A DNA stretch of 64,000 nt from Cristatella mucedo (lineage: Eukaryota > Bryozoa > Phylactolaemata > Cristatellidae): positions 7,315,501 to 7,379,500 of the forward strand of contig WPIO01000011.1 in NCBI GenBank assembly GCA_009760855.2, given 5' to 3'. Below, piece by piece: positions 11,049 to 22,336 of the stretch (its first letter is position 1; every line of letters starts with the position of its first letter). The position numbers and the translations under genes were made by a program. A model generated the notes under the pieces. That model did not search any database. It was not told the DNA's origin and worked only from the letters and a program-made list of their open reading frames with translations.

Positions 11049-11275
11049 GGACGTGGGTAGCCTCAGTGCGGAGACGTGCTTCCTCCGCAAGAGCGCTTTT
11101 GGTAGTGTGTGAAGTATTCCCGCCTTCGCGGTGGAAGCTGAGCCTTAGGTTAGCAGTCAGGGTTTAGGGTCCGATTTGGGCTCCTCGTGTTATTTTGCTC
11201 GTTCCCAACAGTAGACGTAGGTAGCCTAAGTGCGGGGGACGTATTCCCCCCCCCCCCCGCGAGAGTGCTTGTGCT
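11049..11275. repeat. diverged direct repeat, two units about 164 bp apart
   Basis: The phrase 'gacgtgggtagcctcagtgc' near 11049 and 'gacgtaggtagcctaagtgc' near 11213 are each followed by a C-rich stretch and then 'gcgagagtgctt' or 'gcaagagcgctt'. This is an imperfect tandem duplication. Function unknown. Confidence 0.65.
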
Positions 11276-12620
11276 GTTGACAGCCTGCAAGGAGCGTGGA
11301 GATAAAACTGAGCTAGCCGCACAGCGAAAATGTGCGCTATCCAAAAAAGCTCAGTAAAATCTCCAATTCATGTGTCCTTTCTAATTCACGCCGCGGACTC
11401 ACGACCCCCTTTAGTTACGGTAAGTAGGTCAGCGCCAGGGACACTCACTCTGCAGCGGCCTGCTTATTGCGCGTAGGCGTGCACCGAACCGTATTCGGCA
11501 GCAGGTTTTGCCGCTCGGTAAGCGGCAGGTCAAGCCTACTCCGCAGAGCCATCGGCGTTGGAATTTTCAAATCCATTTTCAGAACCAATTTTCAGAAGGC
11601 ATGGGAAGAGAAAAGGCAAGTGGTGCTCAGCACAGAAAACGAAAACTTGAGAAGAAAGAAGCGAGCAAGTCCAGCAAGAATGTTCTAGAAAGGTTCTTGA
11701 AGAAGGCAAAACTGGAGAACAGTGGACGATTACAATTGCAGAGGGAATAAGGAAGAAGAGTTCGAGGAGGACAAAATCAAGCAGGACGTGGAAAATGACA
11801 AGAACAGGGAAGAGGAGGAAAAGAGTGAACGCAGAAAGCATGACAGCAGCAGATGAAACCAACACTCTACTAGGTGAAAGCTTCATGAAATAAAGAAGCT
11901 TTGTTCAGTAAAGGAAACAGCCACTGTTTGGACTGCAATGGGGTGCAATCACTACCACAAGAGAGGAGGATACAGAATAATCTACTGCAAGTACCTAAGT
12001 GCTGACCCTGGATGATATTGGCTACCTGAAGTTTGACCAGCAAAGCGCTGTTTTACGCTTCATTCAGCAGCAACTTCGAACTGAACTTGTGCTACCAGGA
12101 TCAAGACTGCTTCAGAAAATATGAGGTCAATTTGCTGGCGAAGGTGGTCGAGCCATGAGCACAGCCTGGTTCAAGAGGCAACTTGCTAATGGGAATGAAG
12201 TTAGCAGAACCTGGCTGGTCTACTCTCCGTCAAAACAGTCGGCATGTTGCTTCTGATGTTTGCTCTTCCTCGTGTCCACCCAGAATTTCCGATCATCACT
12301 TCAATTGGCAAATTGGTTCAGCCAGTGGAGGGAACCTGAGCAACAGATCGCCCATGAAAGCAGCCTTCTCACCGTCATGCCTGTATCACATGTACTTCTC
12401 AAATGAAGTAGAATAGACACTGCTGTTGTGGCACAAATGTTACCGCAAAATCAAAGATGTCAAGAAGTCCAAAAGAATTTCTCAGGTGCATCAAGTTGTT
12501 GGTTTCTCAAAACCTGGCATTGAGTAGTCACCATGGGAGTTTTTGCCTGGCTTGTGAGAAAAACATTGGAAACTTCTTGGGACTTCTTTATCTCTGTACG
12601 ATCATCTTCCCCAATCACAC

Positions 12621-13064
12621 ATGGACCGCTCAAGAAAAAATCCAAAGTCAGTCTCTTATCTGTCTCCTGAAACCCAAAATGAGTTCCTTAGTATACTTGC
12701 ATCCGCAGTCAGAGACATGCTACTCTGCAACGTACGGCAAAACAAGTACTATGGAATTCTGTTTAACTCAACTCGTGACTTGGCATACGGCGAGCAGATG
12801 TCTAAGGTAATTAGATATATTGATGTTGATTTTCGAACAAAACAGTTATCATCAAGAAGTCTTTTCCGGGCTTCCTTAAAATCTACGCCAAAGACACAGC
12901 AGCAAATTGAGGGTAGCATCTTAGACAAACGAGAATCTGACAAAATGTCCTTGCAAGATACCAGGTCACAGTGCTATCACAACTCAGCAGTTATGTCTGG
13001 AAACTTGTCAGGCATCCAAAAGAGAATACTGTCCAGAAATGAGGAGGGAATTTTTGTCAAATGA
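12621..13064 (+). pseudogene. hAT transposase fragment, central part
   Basis: The longest surviving central piece of the hAT transposase. YLSPETQNEFLSILASA and DLAYGEQMSKVIRYIDVDF match the pattern 'YLSP-IQNEFI..LA' and 'EQ-S--IRYV' that I know from ZMYM1-like hAT proteins. The frame is broken on both sides, so the piece cannot be functional. Confidence 0.8.
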
Positions 13065-13945
13065 TAACCACAGCTTGAATCTGGCAGGAGTTCATGCTCC
13101 AAGTCAAGATTCCGTCGTCGTTATATTCTTCGGAACGATAGAGAGAAAACTACTTATTCTTTTCAAGATCAACTCTGAGGTCGGAAGAACTGAAGAAAGT
13201 CTTAGCCATCACTGACAAACGTCACTCTACAACAAAGTGGAATACAAGAGTGGAGTATAGGAAAGCGATCAATAATAGAGTGAACATCATTGCATGTCTT
13301 TTGTAGCAACTGCCTGAGGACACAAGTCAAACACTTGAGAAAACAAGTGAAGCTGGCAGTCTCCTAAATTACATTTTGACCTGTAACTTATTAGCTCTAT
13401 TGCCATTTTGGTGCATCTTAAGGAAGGTTTACCGAGTTCAGAAAAGACCACAGGATCTAAAGATTAACTTCAAAGACGCCTCTTGTGACATTCACTCTCT
13501 TGATATTGAGTTGCCAACACTTCAAGACTACCTGTGCCAAGAATCACTACTAGATGCTAAAAGGAGACTTGAATTGTGAGGAGTTGCAACTGAATGGAGA
13601 ATCCGCCAGGGGACACAGATGCCCGGAGATCTCTCTCGAGATGTTGGTCTCAAGGCAGAGGATGAGATTTGAAGGTGAACGATGGATACCATAGACAACC
13701 TCCGAGAAGAAATTACAACTAGATTTTCCTGGCTCACAGATCTTGATGCCAAATTTGGTTTCCTGTCGGAAGTTGAGCAGCTTTTGAAGATAAGTTACTA
13801 GACCAAACTCCGCTAGCAATGTCTTTATCTTAGAGGCTTCTATTATTCCGACGTGTATGGAACAGAACTGTACAATGAAATGTGTGACTGGAAAATGTGT
13901 CTTCCCACATGTCACGACTCGGCACCAAAGACCCCACTATAAATA

Positions 13946-14218
13946 ATGTCTTTCATCGCCAGCTATGGAAATGTGTCTCTTAATTTGACAGTTGCCTCAC
14001 AAGCTCTTCTCACCATAGCTGTATTAGCTGACAGTTGTGAACGTTCTTTTAGCAAACTGAAGATAACCACGTCTTATCTGAGAGCATCAATGGGGCAAGA
14101 TCGACTCTCCAATTTGGCAATGTTAAGCATGGAGAACGAAACACTGAACAGAATTGACTTTCAAACTGTAATAAACAAGTTGGCCACGTTTAAGGTCAAG
14201 AAATTTCACCAAAGTTAA
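13946..14218 (+). pseudogene. hAT C-terminal dimerisation region fragment
   Basis: 90 residues with the typical hAT C-terminal signature: NVSLNLTVASQALLTIAVLA, then SCERSFSKLK, YLRASMGQDRLSNLAMLSME. In active elements this part holds transposase subunits together. It is cut off from the upstream part by stops. Confidence 0.85.
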
Positions 14219-14221
14219 AGC

Positions 14222-14700
14222 TTTCATGGCCCTCCCACAAAAACGCTGCTTTTTAAAGTCTCAGAGCGGTGGCGACGACTCTTTGGACTTGTGTGCAGCG
14301 ACGGGTCACTTAGGCAGCGACTGATTGCTTGACGAATATGCCATCCTAGACGGAACCTTTCCTTACCGCAGTAGCTACAGACAGTATTTACGAGGATTTT
14401 TTTATAGGAAAATCCCGCGTTCATTTGGCAGCTTATTGCAATAGAGTACGTCCTGGAGCACTAAAGGTCCTTACGTGTCGAAGGCTAGTGAGAGCTTAGG
14501 CCCGCCACCTACGCCGGCACATCGACCGAAGATCGGGAGATGGAATAAATGCGGCATACAATTCTGGTGTTAACGGAGGGGGGCCACCCATCGAACAGGA
14601 AAAACGTGGGCAGCACGACAGCTAGCCAGACTGGACGACCAATGCTTCGAGAAACTTTCCCCGACTTCGTCGCACGCTAGCCTCTGTGATGCTTTTCGAA
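14222..14700. other. unassigned sequence
   Basis: No gene or repeat family supported between the hAT remains and the next SINE-A copy. Confidence 0.4.
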
Positions 14701-14706
14701 TAAAAG

Positions 14707-14825
14707 CATACTAACTGATTTAACAGCCTCTTTTTTATAGCGGCACAAGAGCCTTAAAGACTATCACCGCTGCTTGCAGTGGCAATACAGGATCGCCCAC
14801 AGCAGGATTCGAACACACGACCGGA
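14707..14825 (-). mobile_element. SINE-A copy (head truncated)
   Basis: On the minus strand this has the box-B-like 'gtgttcgaatcc', 'tgggcgatcc', the 'cactgcaagcagcggtgata' body, the 'aggctcttgtgcc' block and the 3' end 'aggctgttaaatcagtta'. The 5' half of the tRNA-like head is lost or degraded. Confidence 0.75.
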
Positions 14826-14829
14826 ACAC

Positions 14830-16048
14830 ACGACTCATAAGGAGCAACCACGAATGCACACTTGTTCAACGCCTATCCTTAACAACGCATGCTCTCGGCA
14901 GCTTTCGACTGCGGTTGTTCTTTGCCATTTTGCTGTGTATTATGAGTTGAACTCGTCAAGCACGCGAAGGTTGAACTTACTGACTTGCTTTTGCACAATT
15001 ACTGTGCTACGAAACACCTATAACCTGAAGTTGAGTTTGCTGTGAAACAGCTACCACAACCCCAAGTTCGAGTATGGACACTTATACACGACTAGGTTTA
15101 GCTCAAAAGGGCAGAGGCCGAACGTCTAAGACGAAGGACTAACATTAAGGCAAAAGTATACCTGTAATTATTGACATTCGTGGATTTGAATTTGGCCCAA
15201 GAACTTCGATTAAATACACTATCTCACGTTCGCCGGTTTCATTTGAACGAGCGCTCCGTGCATAAAGAAAAATGCTTGACTGTAAAAATGTCCTTTGGCT
15301 CCGAAGCACAAGCAAAATTCAACCACAGCATTTGTTACACTGCACCACAAGCGATGGCATACTTTGTACACCGAGTAGTTAACTATTGCTCTCTGAAAAC
15401 AGCCGCAAGTCCCACGGAGTGACCACCGAGCACGGCAGTCACTTCATGCCAGTGTGCATGAACCACACTATGCATGAGCCACACTATGGCTGCACAGAGC
15501 AGCTGGCTCTACTGAACTGAACGTATTCAGTGTCCTTCGTTAAAATACCACCCTGTATCATAACAAGGTACAGCAACCAAGTTAAGAGAGACAACATCAA
15601 AGCACTGCTGGGCACAAGATGTAAGAGCAACCAAAGTCAAGCAACTCGTGCCATCACAAGCAATAGGCTACGATGCAAAAGGGCGATTACCATTCGATAG
15701 ACAATTTCTTTTCACGGGCTCCATGTTCAAGAAGTCTACGAAAGCTTGTTATCACAGCCAGGAGCACAATCGCAGTGGTAAAGTGTACTTCGTTTGGAGA
15801 GTGAGGTGGCATCCTCAGCGCAATCCACCAGTACCCCCCTCGGCACAAGAAACCGTGACTAGCAGCACCCCAGCATTGCGACTGGTCAGAGCAACGGTTG
15901 CTCCCTATACCAGTTCACATGGCAATGAGTCACCTGCCAATCGGCTGCCATTCGGAGGCCGAAGTGCCAAAAAAGTAGAGCCGGTCCTAACGCACAATAC
16001 ACTGCTGTCCCCTGACCCCCTCACACTGACGGCAGCGATGGAATCCGG
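14830..16048. other. unassigned; may include 3' UTR or last exon of the FAM107 gene
   Basis: No recognised repeat. If the FAM107 gene ends in the exon at 16049-16228, this stretch would be its 3' UTR and flank on the minus strand. If the exon is spliced at 16136, a further coding exon may lie here, but I could not identify one. Confidence 0.35.
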
Positions 16049-16135
16049 CTAAAATAGGTCCTTGAGACGTACAGGTACGGAGGAAGGCGGGGCCCGGGCA
16101 CCGTCGGGCGATCTCGCAGCAGCAGGTGCGCACAC

Positions 16136-16228
16136 CTTGCTGTGCACACGCTGAAATTCCATCATGCCGCTGCCTGGAGCACCGCTGCTGCCACCGCCAG
16201 GCTGTTGTGGTGAAGCCTGCTGCTGCTC
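16136..16228 (-). CDS. FAM107-domain gene, most 3' recognised exon
   Basis: The acceptor is strong: a T/C-rich run and 'tgtagcag' precede 16228. The 93-nt exon is phase 0 on both sides and codes a Gln/Gly/Ser linker ending in MMEFQRVHSK. In FAM107 proteins the domain is followed by a motif of the type 'PEF-KV--NLRR', so this block fits in order and spacing. The exon ends at AAG/GTGTGC (donor at 16135). Reading on without splicing gives 28 more residues and a TAG at 16051-16049, so it may instead be the terminal exon. Exon skipping or another 3' exon cannot be judged from sequence alone. Confidence 0.65.
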
Positions 16229-16497
16229 CTGCTACAAGAAGAGAAAAATGATCATTACGAGGCATTGCGGCCAGACGCTTGTAATGCACAGGGCAGGAGG
16301 CAAGCATGTGAACACACGTCCCCAGAGCATGAGGTATACTAAGAGATCATTAACGAATGTTGAGGTTCTAGTGTCAGAGAATCAACTCGTCATGGTAATC
16401 GATTGGACTGAGCAACACCAGATGGCAGCCAATGTGACCAGCATCTCGCTGTTTCCTCTGGGTCCATGAAGCAGACGTCATCAAACTAGTGCCCAAG

Positions 16498-16529
16498 CGC
16501 GAACTTTCCATTTACTTTTAATTTACACA

Positions 16530-16597
<68 letters not shown>

Positions 16598-16684
16598 ACG
16601 TATATAAATAAATAAATATATATGCGCGTATGTATGGACGTACGTTTGTATGTATATGTAAATTAAAAGTAACTCGAAAGTTCG
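16498..16684. repeat. inverted-repeat (MITE-like) unit enclosing CA/TA microsatellites
   Basis: The left arm 'cgaactttcc' plus 'atttacttttaatttaca' (about 16500-16527) is matched on the other strand by a right arm at about 16653-16684. The core 'ttacttttaattta' is a perfect 14-bp inverted match. Between the arms lie (CA)n at 16526-16577, (TA)n at 16576-16597 and an A/T/G-rich stretch. Confidence 0.75.
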
Positions 16685-16708
16685 GCAGTTTAGACATGAC
16701 ACATGTGT

Positions 16709-16805
16709 GTAGTGGCACAAGAGCCTTTTCGGCTATAAGCGTCCCTCTTGCAGCAGGCAAAAAGAAATCTCGAAATGAATGCTCGACTCGAACTCAAACC
16801 TACAA
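16709..16805 (-). mobile_element. SINE-A fragment, strongly diverged
   Basis: Minus-strand pieces of SINE-A survive ('tatagccgaaaaggctcttg' then 'tgccac'), followed by a degraded box-B-like 'gagttcgagtc'. The central body is partly altered. It directly follows the inverted-repeat unit. Confidence 0.5.
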
Positions 16806-16939
16806 ATCGTGGACTTCGAACAAGACCTCACCCTTACAGGTATATCTACAGACCTGCATGGATATACAGGTATGTGCATAAATATATGCTATGCAAATAT
16901 ACATTGTGTGCATGCATATTTTTGTATGTATTAAGTTAC

Positions 16940-17220
16940 CAAAGCCTGGAACTCACTATCGACGCATGTCACATCCCCTGACATTAGGATTTTTAAAAAA
17001 AAGCTTAAAACACACCTTTTTATTACAGCATTTAGTGGGTCTTTGTGATTCGTCCTTCGTGTGCATGTACCTACTTACCTGATCATGCCTGCTGCTTGGC
17101 GAATGCTACCACCAAACACTTGGTAATGCTTTATATGCAGCATATGTGAAGTGCCTATAGAGAGATTCAGTTCTCTGAGGGTGCTATACAAATGCATTAT
17201 TATTATTATTATTATTACCT
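16940..17220 (+). mobile_element. LINE-B 3' end fragment
   Basis: Opens with coding remains of the LINE-B C-terminus ('KPGTHYRRMSHPLTLGFLKK'-like), then the shared 3' phrases 'agtgggtctttgtgattcgt', 'cagcatatgtgaagtgcc', 'agagattcagttctctgagg' and a (ATT)n tail at 17196-17217. Confidence 0.85.
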
Positions 17221-18203
17221 AATTTATACACCGATCAGAAAAATCCAAGCGTTGAGCTTTTACACACACCAGACCAAAATCTGCTGCCTATAGATAGGAT
17301 TCCTGTGATGAAGTAGTAGTGGTGAAAGAGGCATGCCACCGCCGGATTTTGGCTCACAGGCGAAATCCAGGAGAAACAGCCTTGCTTGTCACTATCAGCC
17401 GACTTCCGGTGTAGTCACAGGATAGTTTATTTTAACACGTTTAGAACACATTTACCCGTGACTTCCTTTGCAGGTAAAGTATTCTGTTTTGAAAAATACA
17501 TCTCAGCAGCCGTGTCAGGCACGTCATCAGAAACAATCAAGGACTGTGAGCCCGATTTATGCACAGTCATTGGCTAGATATACGGTTTGAAGGCGAGAAA
17601 GAATCTGCTCACACATCAAGAAAATCATATAAGCAAACTGCGTGTCCAGAAAACAAAGAACACTTTGGACCCATCTTGAACAATGTGACATTGGCATCTT
17701 CTGACAGCTCTGGGAGCTCTACAGCTCATAGCTCCAAGGGCAGCCTGTAGGGGGAGGGGCTGCACGGGATGTGCTTATGCCTCAGCAAATGGCATGTCAT
17801 TCTCACCGCAGATAGTCACTAGGCGAAGCTCGAGGCCCAATCATGACAAGTCACACCGGGGAAGTCATGACAAGTCAGCAGCGAGCAGGCAGCGAGCTTC
17901 TTGCCACTTCCGGTCCCGCGGTGCTGCAAGATCCGTGTCTGTCTCGTTTGCAGCGAGCACAAGGATGCTCGCACCTTCACCCGCCCTGACTCAAAGAAGG
18001 AAAAAACCACGCCAAATATCTCAACTCCCAAATCGGCCCGAAAGGCTAGCAAACTACGGCATAAGCGCGGAACGCTAAAAAGATTCATTTATGTCGACGG
18101 GCGAAGCACCAGGCAGGACGAATGGCGTGCATGCCCAGTGGCAAAAAGGCCCGACCCGGCCAGCACAGCGGCGGCGGCAGCGGGGCGGCGGCAGCCCACT
18201 GAC
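17221..18203. other. intron of the FAM107 gene
   Basis: Intron sequence (minus-strand gene). Apart from several overlapping open frames without motifs I see nothing to annotate. Confidence 0.5.
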
Positions 18204-18357
18204 CAGCTCCAGCTTGCGGAACTGGCGCTCCATCTTAAGGTCGAACGTGTTCTTCTTGCTCTGCTTGTACTCTTCGAACTCGCGTCGCTTGCGCTCCTCC
18301 TTACGGCGCTCCAGCTCTCGCTGCAGCTCGGGCTTCTTGTGAAGCAAGTCGACGCCG
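18204..18357 (-). CDS. FAM107-domain gene, exon with the core of the domain
   Basis: This exon carries the clearest homology in the gene: GVDLLHKKPELQRELERRKE, then a charged, helix-forming stretch (ERKRREFEEYKQSKK..FDLKMERQFRKLEL). FAM107A/B have the matching order 'RELLMN--RG----KPELQ-VLE-RRR' followed by an E/K-rich coiled coil. Family members associate with F-actin and are linked to stress responses and cell movement. The acceptor (TTCTCTTTCGTGCGGCGCAG) precedes 18357 and the donor is CTG/GTCAGT. The exon takes one nucleotide from the split codon left by the 21.2-kb exon and leaves in phase 0, which matches the 16.2-kb exon. Confidence 0.88.
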
Positions 18358-18914
18358 CTGCGCCGCACGAAAGAGAAGAACGCAAGCTGGCGGCGGTCGC
18401 TCTCTCGCGCGCGTGCACACAGACGAGCAAGCACGAAACACGCGTGTTAGCACATGCGCGCAAAAGCGTGCGCTCGCACGCCAGCAAACGCAAGCAGTCG
18501 CTCCCGTGCATTCTCAGAGCGACGGCCGGAGCACGAACAGGCACAGCAGGAGCAGCAGCTACGGGTCACGGCCACAGCAACGCGACCTGCCACTAGACCA
18601 GGACATCCACGGGCCAGACGTCTCATGCAGGTATGTCGACCTATCCCTCACATGCCTCCTTAATCCTCTTACTAGGGCAACAGGTCGATTGGATGACCAA
18701 GCCGACCTGGCCTGGCAGAGGGCCCTCACACAATTAGCAGCTGCTAAAGTAAAGCACGGCTAACATGGCGCAGCCTCATCTACGCAGGCACAGACGAACC
18801 TTTCAGCGGCTTTTCGCTCTGCTAGCAGCAGCAGGCGATACAAAAGAATGGCTAGGCAGCACGACTCCAGCCAACGACCTGGGTTGCTCAGTGCTGTGAG
18901 CAGCCATCTAATTG

Positions 18915-18963
18915 CTGGGCTAAGCATCCGGTGGCTAATACTCCTGGGCTAAGCATCCGGTGG
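18915..18963. repeat. 28-bp tandem duplication
   Basis: 'ctgggctaagcatccggtgg' occurs at 18915 and again at 18943. The phrase 'ctgggcta' also occurs in SINE-A heads, including the copy just downstream. Confidence 0.8.
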
Positions 18964-19041
18964 CCTACTCATCACGTGAGCATCTAAGGAAGCAGGCAGC
19001 AGAAGCCACGAGCGAATGTGCTGCCACAGCGTCAGCCGATG

Positions 19042-19196
19042 TAGCAGCCTCATTTGCATAGCGGCAGACGAGCCTAACTGGCTATCACCACCGATTGCAG
19101 TTGGCAATATAAGGGATCGCCCACTGCAGGATTCCAACCCAATGCGGCGGTCGTGAAGAGCGAGCATCTTACCTCCTGGGCTACGATGGCCCATCA
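19042..19196 (-). mobile_element. SINE-A copy
   Basis: Minus-strand SINE-A with all blocks recognisable: head with 'gggttggaatcctgcagtgg', 'gcgatccctta', 'gcaatcggtggtgatagcc', 'aggctcgtctgccgctatgc', 'aaatgaggctgc'. It ends exactly where a LINE 3' piece begins at 19196. Confidence 0.8.
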
Positions 19197-19550
19197 TGCC
19201 ACTTCTGTTTGAGTTCCACTGGCTACTTATCAAGCATCGAATCGATTTCAAAATCCTCAGTCTGGTTTACAAGTCACTTCACTCGCTCCCACCAGGTCGC
19301 ACCTATCCGACCTCCCTGCTCTTCCTTCAGCGTGCTCTCGAACCACCCGCTCCTCGGCATCCAGTCGTATCGCTGTCCTTTGCACTAAATTTAAATCTTT
19401 TGGTGACTGAGCCTTCATCTCGTATTCGCTAAAAGTCTGGCATGCGCTTCCGGAAACGGTTACTAGCAGCAATGACTATTTCAGCTTTTAAGACTCAGCT
19501 TAAGACACATCTGCTCCGGTCAGCTTTCCCTTTGGCTCGGTGAGTTCGTC
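19196..19550 (+). mobile_element. LINE-C type 3' fragment (L2/CR1-like)
   Basis: Coding remains of a LINE C-terminus: FHWLLIKHRIDFKILSLVYK, then a Pro/Arg-rich stretch, then in another frame 'VWHALPETV...FKTQLKTHLLRSAF'. These match the end of L2-like reverse transcriptase proteins but differ from both LINE-A and LINE-B, so I treat it as a third family. Confidence 0.78.
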
Positions 19551-21247
19551 TTTTGTTTGTTCTAGTATGCATTGCATGCGTACCAGTGCATGATTCAGTG
19601 CAGGTTACTAGCCAGAGGTCTCACTGAATACCCTGCTCTGGCCCATTCCAGAGCAGTAAGGCTTCATTTCTTGCGCCTATCTTCTGCATCGGCTGGCTGC
19701 AAGTCAAGCACGATGCTGTCCTTTAGGGCCCACCATGCTTGAAGAGCTGCTGGAATTCCTGTTCTCTTTTAAGCCAAGCACTGGCGAAAGATACGCAATT
19801 TTGAGCTGCTAAAAACAGACAACTCGTTTCGTACTTGAAGTCCTGTGGGAAACATGGTTGCTTATACTAGCACAGTAAAGCCTCTGACAGCAGCAGCAGG
19901 CCTTACTAGCACTGCCACCTTGTGCAGGTACCTAGTTGTGGCAACACTGACGATGCTGCTGAGAAGCAATTTCCCAATTTCTTCACTATAACCTGTAGCG
20001 AAATCTTCCAAACCATTTCACAATGCACACACCGCATACCCATCTAGTAGGCCCGCATGTTTGCGTGGCATACACGATGGCCACCAAAAAGTACTGGACA
20101 GGATTGCAAGAACACCAGCAATTTCTGAACTCAAAACAATCTCAAAGTCGCTCAAGGGGCAAAACATACATCTAGATACAAACATTTATTGATCCATGCC
20201 AAGGCATTCGGGGTTGAGTTCTGCTTTGAATAAGTAAGCCCTGGGTGTAAATCAGGTGGGGAAAATGGGCGTATCACACTGCTAAATGTGCTTTTGAGTC
20301 TAAGATGGTGCCCAAGTACCAAACTTACTTCTTGAGCTATTGCTTATTTCAACTGGAGCTCAATGGGGCTCGATTTCGACAATGGGCACAGCTATGTGAT
20401 AGCCAGAAATTTCTGGGTGCTGAAGTTGAACTTCGGACTTGCCCGAGCCAGACAATCCAAGAGGGGGCCATTCGGCCTGGAAATTTGCTAGCACATAAGC
20501 AGTTCTACAGCTTTTAAAGGCTAAAGCAGCTGAAAAATCTCGACTACATGGAGGCTCATTAGATCAGGTCACTGCAAAGCTTCGGTACAGGGTGGGGAAG
20601 GGGCAACAGCAGGTCTGGCCTGCACTGACAGCTGACCTTGTAGCATGCGCCCCCTTAAAAATCCAGCCGTCGCGTTGCCTCGCAGGGCGCTTCGTCGTTG
20701 TAAAACGTAGCTACAGATATTCGGTGGATATAAACTGAAGGCCCAATCACCGGTAGGTTTAACTTGGGAGTGAGGAACATCGAGACGACTCTAACCTGAA
20801 GAGTTGGAGGTATGAGAGGTAGGAGAGCAGCAAAGAGATCGCTTGCCAGGTTTGTTGCTCAGACGACTTCGATTTCGTATAATCAACTGTGGCAGCGGCT
20901 AAGGCATGGTTTGGGTGCCATACAGAAGTGGAATAAACCCTCATCTGATGTGCTTTAACGGTCTGGGAGAGATTGGCCTCGGATTATGGGCATAGAGTAT
21001 GAACTGTATTCACTCTAACATCATTTTGAAAATCCTTACAATAATCTGCAATCGCTATGAATCACATATTAAACAGTTAGTGACTGAAATTCGTGCGGTT
21101 TCGTGCCGTTTACCTAGCTCACTGCCGGTAAAGCAGCTTCCAAACAGGCAAACAGAATTGAAACATTTTTTGCTAATGTTTATAATGGGGCTGTTTTCGG
21201 TCATGTAGGCTATACAGCTACAAGCAAACCAGCCGGGGGCTACTTAC
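19551..21247. other. intron of the FAM107 gene, no recognised repeat
   Basis: No additional exon with good splice sites and no repeat family member that I could support. Confidence 0.45.
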
Positions 21248-21410
21248 TTTTTTAAGTTCCACAAGAGCTCATGGTGGAGTTCTGATTTCGAGTCGACCGA
21301 CTGCTTCCGTAAGCCACGGGATGGAGCAGTGAACTGCTGATCAATAGGTGGTGGTGGAGGAGGGTAGCTTTTATCATAATCAGGCTCTGGTATTACAGGT
21401 GCCGACAGAC
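21248..21410 (-). CDS. FAM107-domain gene, exon with proline run and start of the domain
   Basis: 163-nt exon. The acceptor is a T/C-rich run with 'cgaag' before 21410; the donor is AAAAAA/GTAAGT. It reads ...LSAPVIPEPDYDKSYPPPPPP... and then SKSELHHELLWNLK, the beginning of the FAM107 domain (family pattern 'S--ELHRELL-N--RG'). The six prolines could bind SH3, WW or EVH1 domains. It enters with two nucleotides of a split codon and leaves with two, so joining to the 18.3-kb exon makes the domain continuous (LKN-GVD). This phase fit is the best evidence that these exons form one gene. Confidence 0.85.
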
Positions 21411-21419
21411 CTTCGCAAT

Positions 21420-22140
21420 GAAGCAAAACAGATGAGGTAAGTTATCCAACATTCACGTGGGCAAACAAATCTCAACAGCACAAAGCCTAGCATATGCACA
21501 GAAGAAGTGAAAGTGTGCACAGAAAAATAGGCACAGAAAAGGATGGCTGCTCATAGCCTGAGAACGACATCAACCCTACAACCCACCCAAGACCAACGAG
21601 CTAAGGGTTTATTTACTCTTTTCCCCATACTAGTGCATCGTTTAAGGCAGCCACTGACCAAGTATATTGCTTGCTCTCCAACAGCATTGAACCTGGGTTT
21701 GGCATGATTTTTTTTAGTGCAGAATAGCCTACATTTACAAGGTTTTCTTAGATGAAAGCCGTGCATTGCCTGCTCACTTTGGCTCTATTTTGAAGGATAG
21801 CTCTCCAATACTACGTTCGTGTTTAAGGAGTATGTCCATCTTCAATTTACGAAAACATCAGAAAAGTAGGGCAAGATATACAGGCACAAATGTACCCGAA
21901 AATCTTCTATTTATAGACATATATAAGCTTCTAAATATATCGTAAAACAATGCTGTTAGTAAGTATATTTACACAGGCTTGGCTGAAGATTTCACGTACC
22001 ATTGAAGTCATAACAGATCTGAAAAGGTTGGAGAGTTTTGGAAAATCAGGGCCAAAAATCAGGTACATGCATTTTCCTGGGGCCCTGTGAAGGGGCTCGA
22101 GGCCGGGCAAGAATAATTTTTTCCCCTGTAAAGCATTAGT
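21420..22140. other. intron of the FAM107 gene, nothing recognised
   Basis: No exon or repeat supported. Confidence 0.4.
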
Positions 22141-22143
22141 CAC

Positions 22144-22305
22144 GATGGCACATTAGATAAGGCGGTTGTTTTTCACGGCCTCGATCCGAGGTCGTGGGTT
22201 CGAATCATGTGGTGGGCGATCCTTTTTTGTTGCTGCAAGTGATAGTGATAGCCAAGCCGTAAAAGCTCTTCTGTCGGTGTACCAAATAGGCTGTTAAATC
22301 ACTGA
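22144..22305 (+). mobile_element. SINE-A copy
   Basis: Plus-strand SINE-A: 'gatggcacattagataagg' head, 'gtgggttcgaatcatgtggt' with a box-B-like GGTTCGAATCA, 'gggcgatcc', 'gctgcaagtgatagtgatag', 'aaagctcttctgtcg' and the end 'aggctgttaaatcactga'. Box B carries a mutated last base. Confidence 0.85.
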
Positions 22306-22336
22306 ATTATTTTTATTAGGCAGTAACTGCTATCCT

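Larger units (their letters stand above)
11590..14218 (+). mobile_element. hAT-family DNA transposon, decayed
   Basis: A dead hAT transposase gene of the type found in ZMYM/TTF-domain hAT elements. Blocks occur in order but in changing frames: a basic start (SGAQHRKRKLEKKEASKSSK); 'AWFKRQLANGNEVSRTWLVY' near 12160-12225; a segment with YLSPETQNEFLSILASAVRD and KYYGILFNSTRDLAYGEQMS; a segment with RWNTRVEYRKAINNR to about 13575; and the C-terminal dimerisation part at 13946-14218 (SCERSFSKLKITTSYLRASM). Several stops and frameshifts separate the blocks. I could not find convincing terminal inverted repeats, so the element's limits are only those of the coding remains. Confidence 0.85.

Noticed and set aside
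10430-11400. Solo LTR
   Set aside because: A TATA-like box and repeats are present, but I found no paired LTR, no clear TG...CA ends and no target duplication.
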